NCBI GenBank assembly: GCA_017547285.1
Contig: JAFYQB010000148.1
Span: 35,270 to 99,269 of the forward strand
DNA from: Clostridia bacterium
GTDB taxonomy: Bacteria; Bacillota; Clostridia; Christensenellales; Aristaeellaceae
DNA length: 64,000 bases
Direction: 5' to 3'
The position numbers and the translations under genes are program-made. The notes beneath the pieces were generated by a model. It was not told the DNA's origin and did no database searches. It saw only the letters and a program-made list of their open reading frames with translations. How positions within the stretch are numbered: position 1 is the first letter of the stretch; every line of letters begins with the position of its first letter. Positions 9,933 to 18,402 of the stretch are shown here, piece after piece.

Positions 9933-11807
9933 TTACTTTTTCTTGCCGGTCAAAGTCCCCAGCAGTCCGCGTGTAAGAGAACTGGTAATCGTACGGGTAG
10001 CCGTCGAAATCGCTGTATTTTTGATTCGTCCAAGCACGCTATCGTTTCTGCGAGCACGTTCAGCGCGTTCCTCGCGCAGCTCATCCGAGCGCTGGCGACG
10101 AGCTGCTGCCTGACGTTCCTTTTCGGCTTTTGCAGCAGCTTTCGCAGCCTTTTCCTGCTCAGCAGCCATCTTCCGGGTCTCTTTCTCGTCCACAGCAGGT
10201 TGCGTAGGCTGATACTGACCGCTGGCAGGATCGAAGGTCATGCTCATCATCTGCTGCTTATAGGTGCCGGTGACAGGATCATACACAAGCACCATCTGCT
10301 GTACAGGTTGTACAGGTGCAGCAGTTATTACCGGGGCAGGAGCAGCTTGCTGTACAGCAGGCATGGTTTCCAACTGTTTCTGCACATATGTACCGGTAGC
10401 AGGATCAAATACCATGAATCCCTGAGGTGCAGCAACAGGACGAGAGGTCGTTTCCACCACAGGCTGGGGCATTACTGACTGCATCACAGGAAGAGCAGGC
10501 TGCACGGGTGCAGCGGTTTCCTGCATGGCAGCTACCAGATATTCATAGGCGCTTTCGCGGTCGATCATTTCATCATACACACCATAGTAGGGGCTGGTTT
10601 CGATGAAGGTTTTACGAAGCTCGGGCCCGATAGCGCCAATGTAGCTCTGCGGGGGCAGAATGGTGGCACGGGAGACCACGCCAGGCGCACCGTTTTCATC
10701 CAGGAAGGAAATGAGAGCCTCGCCAGTCTTGAGTTGAGTGATGGCTTCTTCAGTATCAAACTCAGGATTAGCGCGGAAAGTCTGAGCAGCCACCTTCACA
10801 GCCTTCTGATCCAGAGGCGTGTATGCACGGAGCGCATGCTGCACACGGTTACCCAGCTGGCCAAGAACGTTCATGGGGACATCACATGGATTCTGGGTAA
10901 TGAAATACACGCCAACGCCCTTGCTTCGGATCAAACGAACAACCTGCTCAATCTTGTCCATCAGCTGCCTGGAGCAATCATCAAACAGCAGGTGCGCTTC
11001 GTCAAAGAAGAAGACCATACGGGGCTTATCCAGATCGCCCGCTTCAGGCAGCATCTCATACAGCTCGCTCATCATCCACAGCATAAAGGTGGAGTACATC
11101 AGCGGGCTCATAAACAGCTTGTCGCAGGCAAGAATGTTGATGAAGCCACGGCCTTCCTCATCCAGCTGCATCCAGTCAGAAATCTTGAGCGCGGGTTCGC
11201 CAAAAAACTTATCGCCGCCCTGATCCTCCAGAACAGCAATTGCACGCTGAATGGCGCCAATAGAGGCCTTGCTCACATTGCCGTAGTTCAGCGTATACTG
11301 ACTGGCGTTCTCACCCACATAGGCCAGCATCGCCTTGATATCCTTGAGGTCCACCAACAGCATGCCCTCATCATCCGCCACACGGAAGAGAATGTTCAGT
11401 ACGCCGGTCTGGGTCTCATTCAGACTGAGCATGCGCGAGAGCAGCATGGGGCCCATTTCGCTCACTGTGGTGCGCACAGGATGACCCTGCTCGCCGTACA
11501 CATCCCAGAACATGGTGGGATAGCTGTCGTGGCGGAAACTGGAAACACCGGTCTGCATCAGGCGTTCGGTAATCTTATCGCTCTGTTCGCCCGGCTTGAC
11601 CATGCCGCTCAGGTCGCCCTTGATATCGCCCAGAAAGACGGGCACGCCCATATCGGAGAAGCCCTCTGCCATCACCTTGAGAGTAACAGTCTTGCCTGTA
11701 CCGGTCGCACCTGCGATCAAGCCATGGCGATTGGCCATCTGAGGCAAAAGCATGGCGGGCTGATAATTTGCGCCTGTGCCCACCCAGATTTTGCTATCAT
11801 AAAACAT
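9933..11807 (-). CDS. HerA/YjgR-like ATPase (DUF853)
   Basis: This 624-residue protein belongs to the DUF853 (YjgR) branch of HerA/FtsK-type P-loop ATPases, whose cellular role is not well defined. Walker A is [12 protein letters not shown] near residue 34, and Walker B is [15 protein letters not shown] near residue 262; [11 protein letters not shown] near 300 fits sensor 1. The catalytic part ends around residue 430. It is followed by a Pro/Gln/Ala-rich linker with three degenerate copies of a [13 protein letters not shown] motif (near 473, 519 and 533), then a long basic Ala/Glu/Arg coiled coil and a Thr/Ser-rich tail. It stands alone with its own promoter and terminator. It was not recognised as a conjugation or phage gene. 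Confidence 0.85.
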   Translation of the reverse strand: MFYDSKIWVGTGANYQPAMLLPQMANRHGLIAGATGTGKTVTLKVMAEGFSDMGVPVFLGDIKGDLSGMVKPGEQSDKITERLMQTGVSSFRHDSYPTMFWDVYGEQGHPVRTTVSEMGPMLLSRMLSLNETQTGVLNILFRVADDEGMLLVDLKDIKAMLAYVGENASQYTLNYGNVSKASIGAIQRAIAVLEDQGGDKFFGEPALKISDWMQLDEEGRGFINILACDKLFMSPLMYSTFMLWMMSELYEMLPEAGDLDKPRMVFFFDEAHLLFDDCSRQLMDKIEQVVRLIRSKGVGVYFITQNPCDVPMNVLGQLGNRVQHALRAYTPLDQKAVKVAAQTFRANPEFDTEEAITQLKTGEALISFLDENGAPGVVSRATILPPQSYIGAIGPELRKTFIETSPYYGVYDEMIDRESAYEYLVAAMQETAAPVQPALPVMQSVMPQPVVETTSRPVAAPQGFMVFDPATGTYVQKQLETMPAVQQAAPAPVITAAPVQPVQQMVLVYDPVTGTYKQQMMSMTFDPASGQYQPTQPAVDEKETRKMAAEQEKAAKAAAKAEKERQAAARRQRSDELREERAERARRNDSVLGRIKNTAISTATRTITSSLTRGLLGTLTGKKK

Positions 11808-11837
11808 ATGTTTTTCCTCCTTTATGAATGTTATCTT

Positions 11838-11867
11838 ATTTTACAACGTTTGACAGTCTTTCGTCAA
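11838..11867 (-). promoter_or_regulatory. Promoter of the DUF853 gene
   Basis: Minus-strand TTGACG (11862-11867), 18-bp spacer, TAAAAT (11838-11843). The -35 box overlaps the last bases of the upstream YbaK-like gene. Confidence 0.7.
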
Positions 11868-12379
11868 TCGTTTTCGGACAGATGGATACAAACCGGATCA
11901 ATTCCCATGGCAGGAATCACCTTCTGCCAGAAAACTTCTTGCTCAAAGATCAGCGTAGCGCTGTTATCGCACGGATGAAAAGCGATTCGCGGCGTACTGC
12001 ATACAGCCTTGTCGTAGGCTAGTCTGATGGTATGCTCCTGATCAAACAACAGCCCCAGCGGGCTTACGCTACCGCTGGTCAGATGCATCTTCTCCTCCAT
12101 CGTTTCAACCGGCCCAAAGCTCAGCCGAGAGGAGCCAAGCATCTTACTCACCACTGAGGTACGAAATGGCGTCAGTGGCCGCAGAAGCAACAGAAAATAG
12201 TTGGTTTTGCGGTCGTTGCACAGGAAAATATTGCGGCAGATGGTTACATCTTCCGTGATAAAAGGCATACGTAGGCATTCGTCAATGCTGGCAGCGCGTT
12301 CGTGTTCGTGGTATTCATAAGGGATGGCTTGCTCATCCAGAAAAGCAAGCACTTCCCTGCGTGTACTCAGTAGTTCCAT
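11864..12379 (-). CDS. YbaK/ProX-type aminoacyl-tRNA deacylase
   Basis: This 171-residue protein belongs to the YbaK/prolyl-tRNA editing domain family, which hydrolyses mischarged aminoacyl-tRNAs in the cytoplasm. Recognisable segments are YEYHEHERAASIDEC near residue 22, the CRNIFLCNDRKTNYFLLLL strand region, SSRLSFGPVETMEE, and SVSPLGLLFD followed by the C-terminal IAFHPCDNSATL, which matches the ProX (PrdX) pattern. The ATG at 12379 has AAAGGA 9 bp upstream; an ATG seven codons earlier lacks a site. The substrate (Pro-, Ala- or Cys-charged tRNA) cannot be read from the sequence. It is divergent from tex. Confidence 0.85.
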   Translation of the reverse strand: MELLSTRREVLAFLDEQAIPYEYHEHERAASIDECLRMPFITEDVTICRNIFLCNDRKTNYFLLLLRPLTPFRTSVVSKMLGSSRLSFGPVETMEEKMHLTSGSVSPLGLLFDQEHTIRLAYDKAVCSTPRIAFHPCDNSATLIFEQEVFWQKVIPAMGIDPVCIHLSEND

Positions 12380-12408
12380 TTTGTACATTCCTTTCGGCAT
12401 TTGTAAGC

Positions 12409-12414
12409 ATTATA
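12409..12414 (-). promoter_or_regulatory. -10 box for the YbaK-like gene
   Basis: Minus-strand TATAAT, with a weak TATACA 17 bp upstream. It lies 30 bp before the chosen start codon. Confidence 0.5.
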
Positions 12415-12455
12415 CCGCAAAGTTGAACGAATGTATAGCCTAACGGCATTTTGCA

Positions 12456-12464
12456 TGATATAAT
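12456..12464 (+). promoter_or_regulatory. Extended -10 promoter of tex
   Basis: TGATATAAT is an extended -10 element 35 bp upstream of the tex start. No good -35 box is visible. Confidence 0.5.
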
Positions 12465-12498
12465 TAACTTTGTGTTTTTGACAGAAAGGATGTATGGA

Positions 12499-14655
12499 AT
12501 GAACATTGTAGAAATTCTGTGCAGGGAATTTAGTCTCAAAATCGCTCAGTGCGAAAACGTGCTTCGGCTGATTGATGAAGGCAATACCATCCCCTTCATC
12601 GCCCGCTACCGCAAGGAACAGACGGGATCGCTGGATGATCAGGTACTGCGTGAGATTTATGAGCGGTTGCAGTATCTTCGCAATCTGGACAAGCGGCGCG
12701 AAGAAATTGAAAAGGCTCTCACCGAGCAGGGCAATCTGACGGAAGAAATCAGCGAAAAGCTGGCCGCCGCTGCCACTATGACGGAATTGGAGGACATCTA
12801 CCGTCCCTTCCGCCCCAAGCGCCGTACCCGTGCTACCATGGCCAAGGAGAAAGGTCTGGAACCGCTCGCCCTGACGCTGATGATGCAGAACGTAAAATCC
12901 GGTACAGCCGAAGATCTTGCATTGCCTTACATTAACGCCGAAAAAGGCGTAAACGATGTACAGGAGGCTTTACAGGGCGCGCGCGATATTCTGAGCGAAC
13001 AGATGAGCGACGATGCAGACGTGCGTAAGAATCTGCGTTCTCTGGTGATGCGCACGGGTCTGTTGGAAAGCCGCAAGGCCAAGGATGAAGACAGCGTATA
13101 CAGCATGTATTACGAGTTCTCGCAGGAGGTGCGCAGTATTCCCGCCCACCGCGTGCTGGCCATCAACCGCGGCGAACGCGAAGAATTTTTGAAGGCGGAT
13201 GTACGTGTGAGCGACGAAGCATGTATCGCCGTGCTGGAAAAGGCCTTTGTGCGTGAAGGCAGCGTAACCACTGAACAGGTGCGTATGACTGCCGCCGACG
13301 CCTGGGAACGCCTGCTCAAACCCAGTATCGAACGTGAAATCCGCAGCGATCTGACCGACCGCGCCAATGAGAGCGCTATTCAGGTATTTGGCAAAAACCT
13401 GCATCAGTTGCTGATGGCACCGCCTGTCAAGGGACGTGTAACCCTTGGCGTTGACCCGGGTTTTCGCACAGGCTGCAAACTGGCTGTGGTTGATGAAAAC
13501 GGCAAGGTGCTCGCGACTGGCGTAGGTCACTTTACCCTGCCCGGTCAGGAAGCTGCCAAGGCGCGCGCACGCATGGAAATTCTTGAAATGTGCCGCAAGC
13601 ACGGCGTGACCGCCATTGCCATTGGCAACGGAACCGCCTCTCGCGAGGCCGAACAGTTCATCGCCTCACTGCTGCCCGAACTGCCGCAGGGCACTGCATA
13701 CATGATTGTGAGTGAAGCAGGTGCGTCCGTGTACTCCGCCAGCAAACTCGCAGCAGAAGAGTTCCCCCAGTTCGACGTATCTCTGCGCAGTGCAGTCAGC
13801 ATCGCCCGACGAATGCAGGACCCGCTGGCCGAGCTGGTCAAAATCGATCCCAAAGCCATCGGCGTGGGTCAGTATCAGCACGATCTGAAGGAAAAGGAAC
13901 TGGAAGCCACTCTGGATGGTGTGGTGGAAGGCTGCGTAAACAGCGTGGGCGTGGAAGTCAGCACCGCCTCCCCTTCTTTGCTTTCGCATGTGGCCGGCAT
14001 CGGCCCTGCACTTGCCAAAAACATCGTGGCATACCGTGAAGAAAACGGCATCACCAGCCGTGCGCAGCTCAAAAAAGTGCCCAAGCTGGGACCCAAGGCT
14101 TTTGAACAGTGCGCCGGTTTCCTGCGCGTACGCGACAGCAAAAACGCACTGGACACAACTGCTGTCCACCCCGAAAGCTACGATATCGCCAAGGCTTTGC
14201 TGGAAACGCTGGGTTATCAGCTCAGCGATATCAAAAACCGCAAGCTTGACGATCTGCAGAAACGTGCCGAGGAGCGTGGTCTGAAAGCCCTTGCCAAAGA
14301 ACTGGATGCCGGCGAACCGACCCTGGCCGATATTATCCGTGAGCTTCAAAAGCCTGGACGGGATCCCCGCGATGATCTGCCGAAGCCCATTTTACGCACA
14401 GACGTGCTGGATATCAAGGATCTTGCACCAGGTATGGAGCTGATGGGTACTGTGCGCAACGTCATCGACTTTGGCGCTTTTGTGGATATCGGCGTTCATC
14501 AGGACGGTCTTGTGCACATCAGCCGCATGAGCACACGATTCATCAAGCATCCGGCAGAAGTGGTCAAGGTTGGCGATGTGGTGAAGGTATGGGTGGTGGA
14601 TGTAGATGTCAAAAAGCAGCGCATCAGCCTGACCATGCTGCAGCCCAAACAGTAA
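12499..14655 (+). CDS. tex: Tex-family RNA-binding transcription accessory protein
   Basis: Tex is a nucleic-acid binding protein related to eukaryotic Spt6 that affects transcription. The 718-residue protein has the full domain order: an N-terminal helical region with NTIPFIARYRKEQTG near residues 28-42, the YqgF-like fold starting at RVTLGVDPGFRTGCKLAVV near 330, helix-hairpin-helix motifs (HVAGIGPALAKNIVAYREENG and LKKVPKLGPKAFEQ near 495-535), and a C-terminal S1 domain (GTVRNVIDFGAFVDIGVHQDGLVHIS near 647-672). The ATG at 12499 follows GAAAGGATGTATGGA; longer in-frame starts have no site. It is monocistronic, and the next transcript starts at its own promoter. Confidence 0.95.
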   Translation: MNIVEILCREFSLKIAQCENVLRLIDEGNTIPFIARYRKEQTGSLDDQVLREIYERLQYLRNLDKRREEIEKALTEQGNLTEEISEKLAAAATMTELEDIYRPFRPKRRTRATMAKEKGLEPLALTLMMQNVKSGTAEDLALPYINAEKGVNDVQEALQGARDILSEQMSDDADVRKNLRSLVMRTGLLESRKAKDEDSVYSMYYEFSQEVRSIPAHRVLAINRGEREEFLKADVRVSDEACIAVLEKAFVREGSVTTEQVRMTAADAWERLLKPSIEREIRSDLTDRANESAIQVFGKNLHQLLMAPPVKGRVTLGVDPGFRTGCKLAVVDENGKVLATGVGHFTLPGQEAAKARARMEILEMCRKHGVTAIAIGNGTASREAEQFIASLLPELPQGTAYMIVSEAGASVYSASKLAAEEFPQFDVSLRSAVSIARRMQDPLAELVKIDPKAIGVGQYQHDLKEKELEATLDGVVEGCVNSVGVEVSTASPSLLSHVAGIGPALAKNIVAYREENGITSRAQLKKVPKLGPKAFEQCAGFLRVRDSKNALDTTAVHPESYDIAKALLETLGYQLSDIKNRKLDDLQKRAEERGLKALAKELDAGEPTLADIIRELQKPGRDPRDDLPKPILRTDVLDIKDLAPGMELMGTVRNVIDFGAFVDIGVHQDGLVHISRMSTRFIKHPAEVVKVGDVVKVWVVDVDVKKQRISLTMLQPKQ

Positions 14656-14687
14656 ATGTTTTTCCAATGTTTTTTGCTTCTCTGCTA

Positions 14688-14715
14688 TTGACACCCGGAG
14701 AAACTCAGATAAAAT
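14688..14715 (+). promoter_or_regulatory. Promoter of the riboswitch-controlled transporter operon
   Basis: TTGACA (14688-14693), 16-bp spacer, TAAAAT (14710-14715). Predicted transcription start falls at about 14722, just where the riboswitch begins. Confidence 0.8.
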
Positions 14716-14721
14716 AGACTA

Positions 14722-14893
14722 CGAAATAGAGGCGCGGCCGCCAAGAGTAGCCTGCGGTAGTCCATCACCGGACGATGACCGTTTGCGAAAGGGAAAGCCG
14801 CCGAAATGACTGGCCGGGTGATACGGTCAGGAGTTGGTTGAAGGAAGAATATTCCTTCGACTGTCACGGCAAATGCTGTGGAGCGCTATTCGG
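14722..14893 (+). promoter_or_regulatory. Lysine riboswitch (L box)
   Basis: The sequence carries the L-box pattern: AGAGGCGCGG at the 5' side of the junction, GCGAAAGGGAAAGCCGCCGAA in the middle arm, GGTTGAAGGAAG...CTTCGACTGTCA, and the 3' consensus AATGCTGTGGAGCGCT. The ends close a P1-like helix (GAAATAG with CTATTC). In this family lysine binding favours formation of a downstream terminator, so the operon is expected to be off when lysine is plentiful. The same stretch could be read as coding in frame with the transporter gene, but the RNA signature and the ribosome binding site at 14964 rule that out. Confidence 0.93.
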
Positions 14894-14910
14894 CTTTTCT
14901 GATGAATCAT

Positions 14911-14949
14911 TGAAGCAGCGATGGCGCTATGCCGTAGCTGCTTTTCTGT
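14911..14949 (+). terminator. Riboswitch expression-platform terminator
   Basis: AAGCAGC ... GCTGCTT encloses GGC/GCC and is followed by TTTTCTGTT. It sits between the lysine aptamer and the ribosome binding site, as expected for transcription attenuation. Confidence 0.8.
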
Positions 14950-14978
14950 TATCAAAGAATATTTGGGAGGAAACCACA

Positions 14979-15785
14979 ATGAAGAGAATGCTTGCTATGA
15001 TCCTGACCGCCATGATGCTCCTGTCCTGTGCATCTGCCATCGCAGAAGGTACTTTCCGTGTTGGCATGGAGTGCAACTATGCGCCCTTTAACTGGACTCA
15101 GGCCGAACCCAGCGAATATACAGTAGCTATTGAAGGCGGCGGCGGATATGCCGACGGCTACGACGTACAGATTGCCCGGAAGATCGCCGAGGGTCTGGAC
15201 AAGGAGCTTGTGATCGTCAAAACCGAATGGGAGGGTCTTCCCATGGGAGTGATGAGCGGCGCTTTTGACGCCATCATTGCTGGCATGAGCCCCACTGCTG
15301 AACGCAAGTTCACCCTTGACTTCTCCGATTCCTACTACACCAGCCAGCTGGTGGTGGTGGTCAGGAAGGACGGCTCCTTCGCAAATGCGAAGTCCCTGGC
15401 CGATCTGGGCGGCGCTTACATCACCGGTCAGCTCAACACCTTCCATTATAGCGTGATCGATCAGATTCCCGATGTGAAGCAGGCCATGGCCATGGAAACC
15501 TTCCCCGCTATGATCGTCGCCCTGCGCAGCGGTGCGATTGACGGCTATGTAGCTGAAGAACCTGGCGCCGTAGCAGATACCACCGCCAATCCTGACCTGA
15601 CCTACATTAAGTTTGACGAAGGTATGGGCTTCAACGCCTCTGAGGAAGATACTTCCATCGCAGTAGGTCTGGCCAAGGGAAGCGACCTGACCGCTTCCAT
15701 CAACGCCATTTTGGCTGAGCTGGATGAAGAAATCCGCTTGCAGATGATGCTGGACGCTACCGCCCGTCAGCCGCTCAACCAGTAA
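14979..15785 (+). CDS. Lysine-family ABC transporter substrate-binding protein
   Basis: This 268-residue protein is a family-3 amino-acid binding protein that captures its ligand outside the membrane. The ATG at 14979 has GGGAGG 9 bp upstream. A signal peptide covers about residues 1-23 (ILTAMMLLSCASAIA); cleavage could be after AIA by signal peptidase I, while LLSC is a weak lipobox alternative. The mature part has FRVGMECNYAPFNW, a DGYDVQIARKIAE segment, DAIIAGMSPTAERK and SYYTSQLVVVV, all typical of the family. The lysine riboswitch upstream makes lysine the most probable ligand. Confidence 0.9.
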   Translation: MKRMLAMILTAMMLLSCASAIAEGTFRVGMECNYAPFNWTQAEPSEYTVAIEGGGGYADGYDVQIARKIAEGLDKELVIVKTEWEGLPMGVMSGAFDAIIAGMSPTAERKFTLDFSDSYYTSQLVVVVRKDGSFANAKSLADLGGAYITGQLNTFHYSVIDQIPDVKQAMAMETFPAMIVALRSGAIDGYVAEEPGAVADTTANPDLTYIKFDEGMGFNASEEDTSIAVGLAKGSDLTASINAILAELDEEIRLQMMLDATARQPLNQ

Positions 15786-15859
15786 GCTTTCCACACGCGC
15801 CGCTTGAAAACGGCGCGTTCCTTCTGTCCGTCCTCTATCTTGTGTAAGGAGTAATCCGC

Positions 15860-16651
15860 ATGTCTGAACTTCCTTCCTCCTTTTTTGGCTGGGTCGGCTT
15901 TATTCTGGAAAAGTACGGTTCGCTGTTTCTGCGCGGCACCGGCATTACGCTGGCCGTAGCCATTACCGGCACGGTACTAGGCTTTGTGCTGGGTCTGCTG
16001 GTGGCTATTCTACGCACCATTCCGATTCCAGCCCGCGCAAAGTGGTATCAAAAGATTCCCGTTAAAACGCTGTACGGCATTCTTGGCGTATACATCGAGG
16101 TATTCCGCGGAACGCCCATGATTGTACAGGCAATGGTCATCTATTACGGCGGCATGCAGATGGGTATGCGCCTGCCAGTGCTGACCGCCGCCATCATGAT
16201 CGTTTCCATCAATACCGGCGCATATATGGCCGAAATCATTCGCGGTGGCATCATCAGCGTGGATAAGGGACAAAAAGAGGCTGCACATGCACTGGGCATG
16301 ACTCACTGGCAAAGTATGGTGCATGTGGTGCTGCCTCAGGCAGTGCGCAATATCATGCCCTCCATCGGCAACGAGTTTGTGGTCAACATCAAGGACTCCA
16401 GCGTGCTCAACGTAATCTCCGTCAATGAACTGTTCTTCATGAGTAAATCCGCAGCCGGTACATATCTGCGTTATTTTGAAGTCTTCTTTATTACCGCATG
16501 CATCTACCTGATTCTGACATTCTCTGTCACCCGCCTGCTGCGCGTTCTGGAACGAAAGATGGATGGTAAAACCAATTATGTGATCTACGGTTCCCAGAGT
16601 GATTCCAAGGCCAGCATCGTCATTCAGAAAGAAGGTATTCCCAATGACTGA
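15860..16651 (+). CDS. Lysine-family ABC transporter permease
   Basis: This 263-residue His/Glu/Gln/Arg-type permease (HisM/GlnP group) forms the membrane channel of the importer. It has about five transmembrane helices, with the first long one at residues 31-52 ([20 protein letters not shown]). The [20 protein letters not shown] segment near 86-105 and the EAA loop [21 protein letters not shown] near 141-160 are diagnostic. A GTAAGGAG site precedes the start. The stop overlaps the start of the ATPase gene by 8 bases. Confidence 0.94.
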   Translation: MSELPSSFFGWVGFILEKYGSLFLRGTGITLAVAITGTVLGFVLGLLVAILRTIPIPARAKWYQKIPVKTLYGILGVYIEVFRGTPMIVQAMVIYYGGMQMGMRLPVLTAAIMIVSINTGAYMAEIIRGGIISVDKGQKEAAHALGMTHWQSMVHVVLPQAVRNIMPSIGNEFVVNIKDSSVLNVISVNELFFMSKSAAGTYLRYFEVFFITACIYLILTFSVTRLLRVLERKMDGKTNYVIYGSQSDSKASIVIQKEGIPND

Positions 16652-17387
16652 CCGCTCCCCCGTTCTAAGCATTGAACACCTGCAAAAGCATTTTGGTGAT
16701 CATGTGGTGCTGCGCGATATCTCCTTTGACGTGCATCAGGGCGACGTTGTCAGCATTATCGGCCCCAGCGGCAGCGGCAAAAGCACGCTTCTGCGCTGCA
16801 TCAACTTTCTTGAGCAGCCTACCGGCGGTACGATCCGTTTTCACGGCAAAAACGCCGAAACCGAATGGTCAAGCGCGCAATATCACGCCAGAGTGGGCAT
16901 GGTGTTTCAGAGCTTTAATCTGTTTTCCAATATGAGTGTGCTGGAAAACTGTGTGTCCGGCCAGATGAAGGTGCTCAAGCGCAGCCGCAAGGAAGCCGAA
17001 CAAAAGGCGCTGTTTTATCTGGAAAAAGTGGGTATGTCGCCTTACCGCAGTGCTCGTCCTGCCCAGCTTTCGGGTGGGCAGAAACAGCGCGTTGCCATTG
17101 CCCGCGCCTTGGCCATGGACCCCGAAGTGCTGCTCTTTGACGAGCCTACCAGCGCGCTTGATCCTGAAATGGTAGGCGAAGTCCTCGCTGTTATGCGCGA
17201 ATTGGCAGCCAGCGGTCTGACCATGCTGGTGGTAACACATGAGATGGCCTTTGCCCGTGATGTGAGCAAACGCGTGATCTTCATGGATGAAGGTCTGATT
17301 GCCGAGGAGAGTGCTCCTCAGCAGTTGTTCACTAGCCCTGCCCAGCCTCGTACACGCGAATTCCTGAGCCGCATTCTAGACAAATAA
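16644..17387 (+). CDS. Lysine-family ABC transporter ATP-binding protein
   Basis: This 247-residue ATPase energises amino-acid import. It has Walker [10 protein letters not shown] near residue 42, the Q-loop in [12 protein letters not shown], signature [15 protein letters not shown], Walker [21 protein letters not shown] and the H-loop [10 protein letters not shown], the normal pattern of GlnQ/HisP-type proteins. The ATG at 16644 overlaps the permease stop and has AGAAGG upstream; an in-frame start at 16599 would lie inside the permease without a site. Together with the two genes before it and the L box, it forms a complete lysine importer. Confidence 0.94.
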   Translation: MTDRSPVLSIEHLQKHFGDHVVLRDISFDVHQGDVVSIIGPSGSGKSTLLRCINFLEQPTGGTIRFHGKNAETEWSSAQYHARVGMVFQSFNLFSNMSVLENCVSGQMKVLKRSRKEAEQKALFYLEKVGMSPYRSARPAQLSGGQKQRVAIARALAMDPEVLLFDEPTSALDPEMVGEVLAVMRELAASGLTMLVVTHEMAFARDVSKRVIFMDEGLIAEESAPQQLFTSPAQPRTREFLSRILDK

Positions 17388-17390
17388 ACA

Positions 17391-17427
17391 GCAAACCCGA
17401 CAGCGTTGAAAAGCTGCCGGGTTTTGT
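17391..17427 (+). terminator. Terminator of the lysine transporter operon
   Basis: AAACCCGACAGC pairs with GCTGCCGGGTTT (one mismatch), then TTGTTT. It lies between convergent genes and may work both ways. Confidence 0.82.
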
Positions 17428-18225
17428 TTAGAAGCCGTTCATAAGTGTTTGAAGCGTGTATCCATTCAGTAGCTTCAGGATAATCAGAAAAATCAGATGC
17501 AAGGGATACAGGCCGTATCCAAGCCATTTGGGCATGCGCAAATGCGTATGAGTGGTGCAGGCGATCAAAGGCAGAGCGAGCCATATCATGCCCTGCAATC
17601 TAAAAAAGGATCCAAGCACTGTTCCAAGTTCTCCCAATTTGGAAAAAGCCAGATCAATGCCTAAAAAGCTGCGCACAACCGAGCTGGTAGAACCCCAAAA
17701 CAGCGAATACGCCAGAAATGCTGCGCATAGACCGGAGCGCCTTTCACGCGCAAGGTACAGCACAATGATAAAGGCCACACCTTTCCAGCCATAATCCACC
17801 TTCAAATAGCTCAGCGCAAAAAAACATAGTGCGGGAACCCAGAAGGCACTTCCGTATCTGTTTACACGTATACCTTGAATGGCTACAAGCGCAATCAGCA
17901 GTGTAAACAGAATGTTCATATTCGCCCAGGTGTGATTCAAAGCCATCATATACAGAGGCTGAGATACAACAGCCATCACCAGTAGACGAAGTCCATAGCG
18001 CAGCGGTGATCTTGTTTTTACACTGCCAACAACCAGGCACCATGCATACAACGGAAAAGCCATGCGACCGATGATCCTCAACTCGGGAATTTTCGGCAAA
18101 AGCGTTGCACCCAGATGATCGATCAACATTAATGCTAGAGCAAGCAGTTTAAGAAAAGCTGTATCAGGATTGCCGCCTATCTTTTCGGTCGAAACAGGTA
18201 ATTCCCGGCTATCCGGTCTTATCAT
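17428..18225 (-). CDS. TraX-family integral membrane protein
   Basis: The 265-residue protein has about eight hydrophobic helices and the TraX family start: LKLLALALMLIDHLGATLLP near residues 25-44, then LRIIGRMAFPLYAWCLVVG. TraX in F plasmids N-acetylates pilin, but chromosomal homologues in Firmicutes are common and may be acyltransferases acting on surface polymers; the substrate is unknown here. No other conjugation gene is nearby, so a pilin role is unlikely. The start follows a GGGGGAGAG site, and an extended -10 element (TGCTATAAT) lies about 26 bp upstream of the start. Confidence 0.85.
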   Translation of the reverse strand: MIRPDSRELPVSTEKIGGNPDTAFLKLLALALMLIDHLGATLLPKIPELRIIGRMAFPLYAWCLVVGSVKTRSPLRYGLRLLVMAVVSQPLYMMALNHTWANMNILFTLLIALVAIQGIRVNRYGSAFWVPALCFFALSYLKVDYGWKGVAFIIVLYLARERRSGLCAAFLAYSLFWGSTSSVVRSFLGIDLAFSKLGELGTVLGSFFRLQGMIWLALPLIACTTHTHLRMPKWLGYGLYPLHLIFLIILKLLNGYTLQTLMNGF

Positions 18226-18402
18226 TCTTCTCTCCCCCTTTTCGTTTGCATTATAGCATGTTTGTTGTTCGATTAACAGATAAAATTACAATATTAAAAG
18301 GAAAACAGATTCCCAGCAGAGAATATATAATCTATCTGAAAATCCCCTTACACTTGACAAATAGGCCGCGCAAACCGGTCAATTGAAAGGAAGACAATAC
18401 AC

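Noticed and set aside
14775..14978. In-frame N-terminal extension of the lysine-binding protein
   Set aside because: The extension runs through the L box and its terminator; the signal peptide starts at the ATG at 14979 with a good ribosome binding site.
17428..18225. Mobile element signal from a TraX-family gene
   Set aside because: No conjugation, integrase or relaxase gene nearby; chromosomal TraX relatives are common in Firmicutes.
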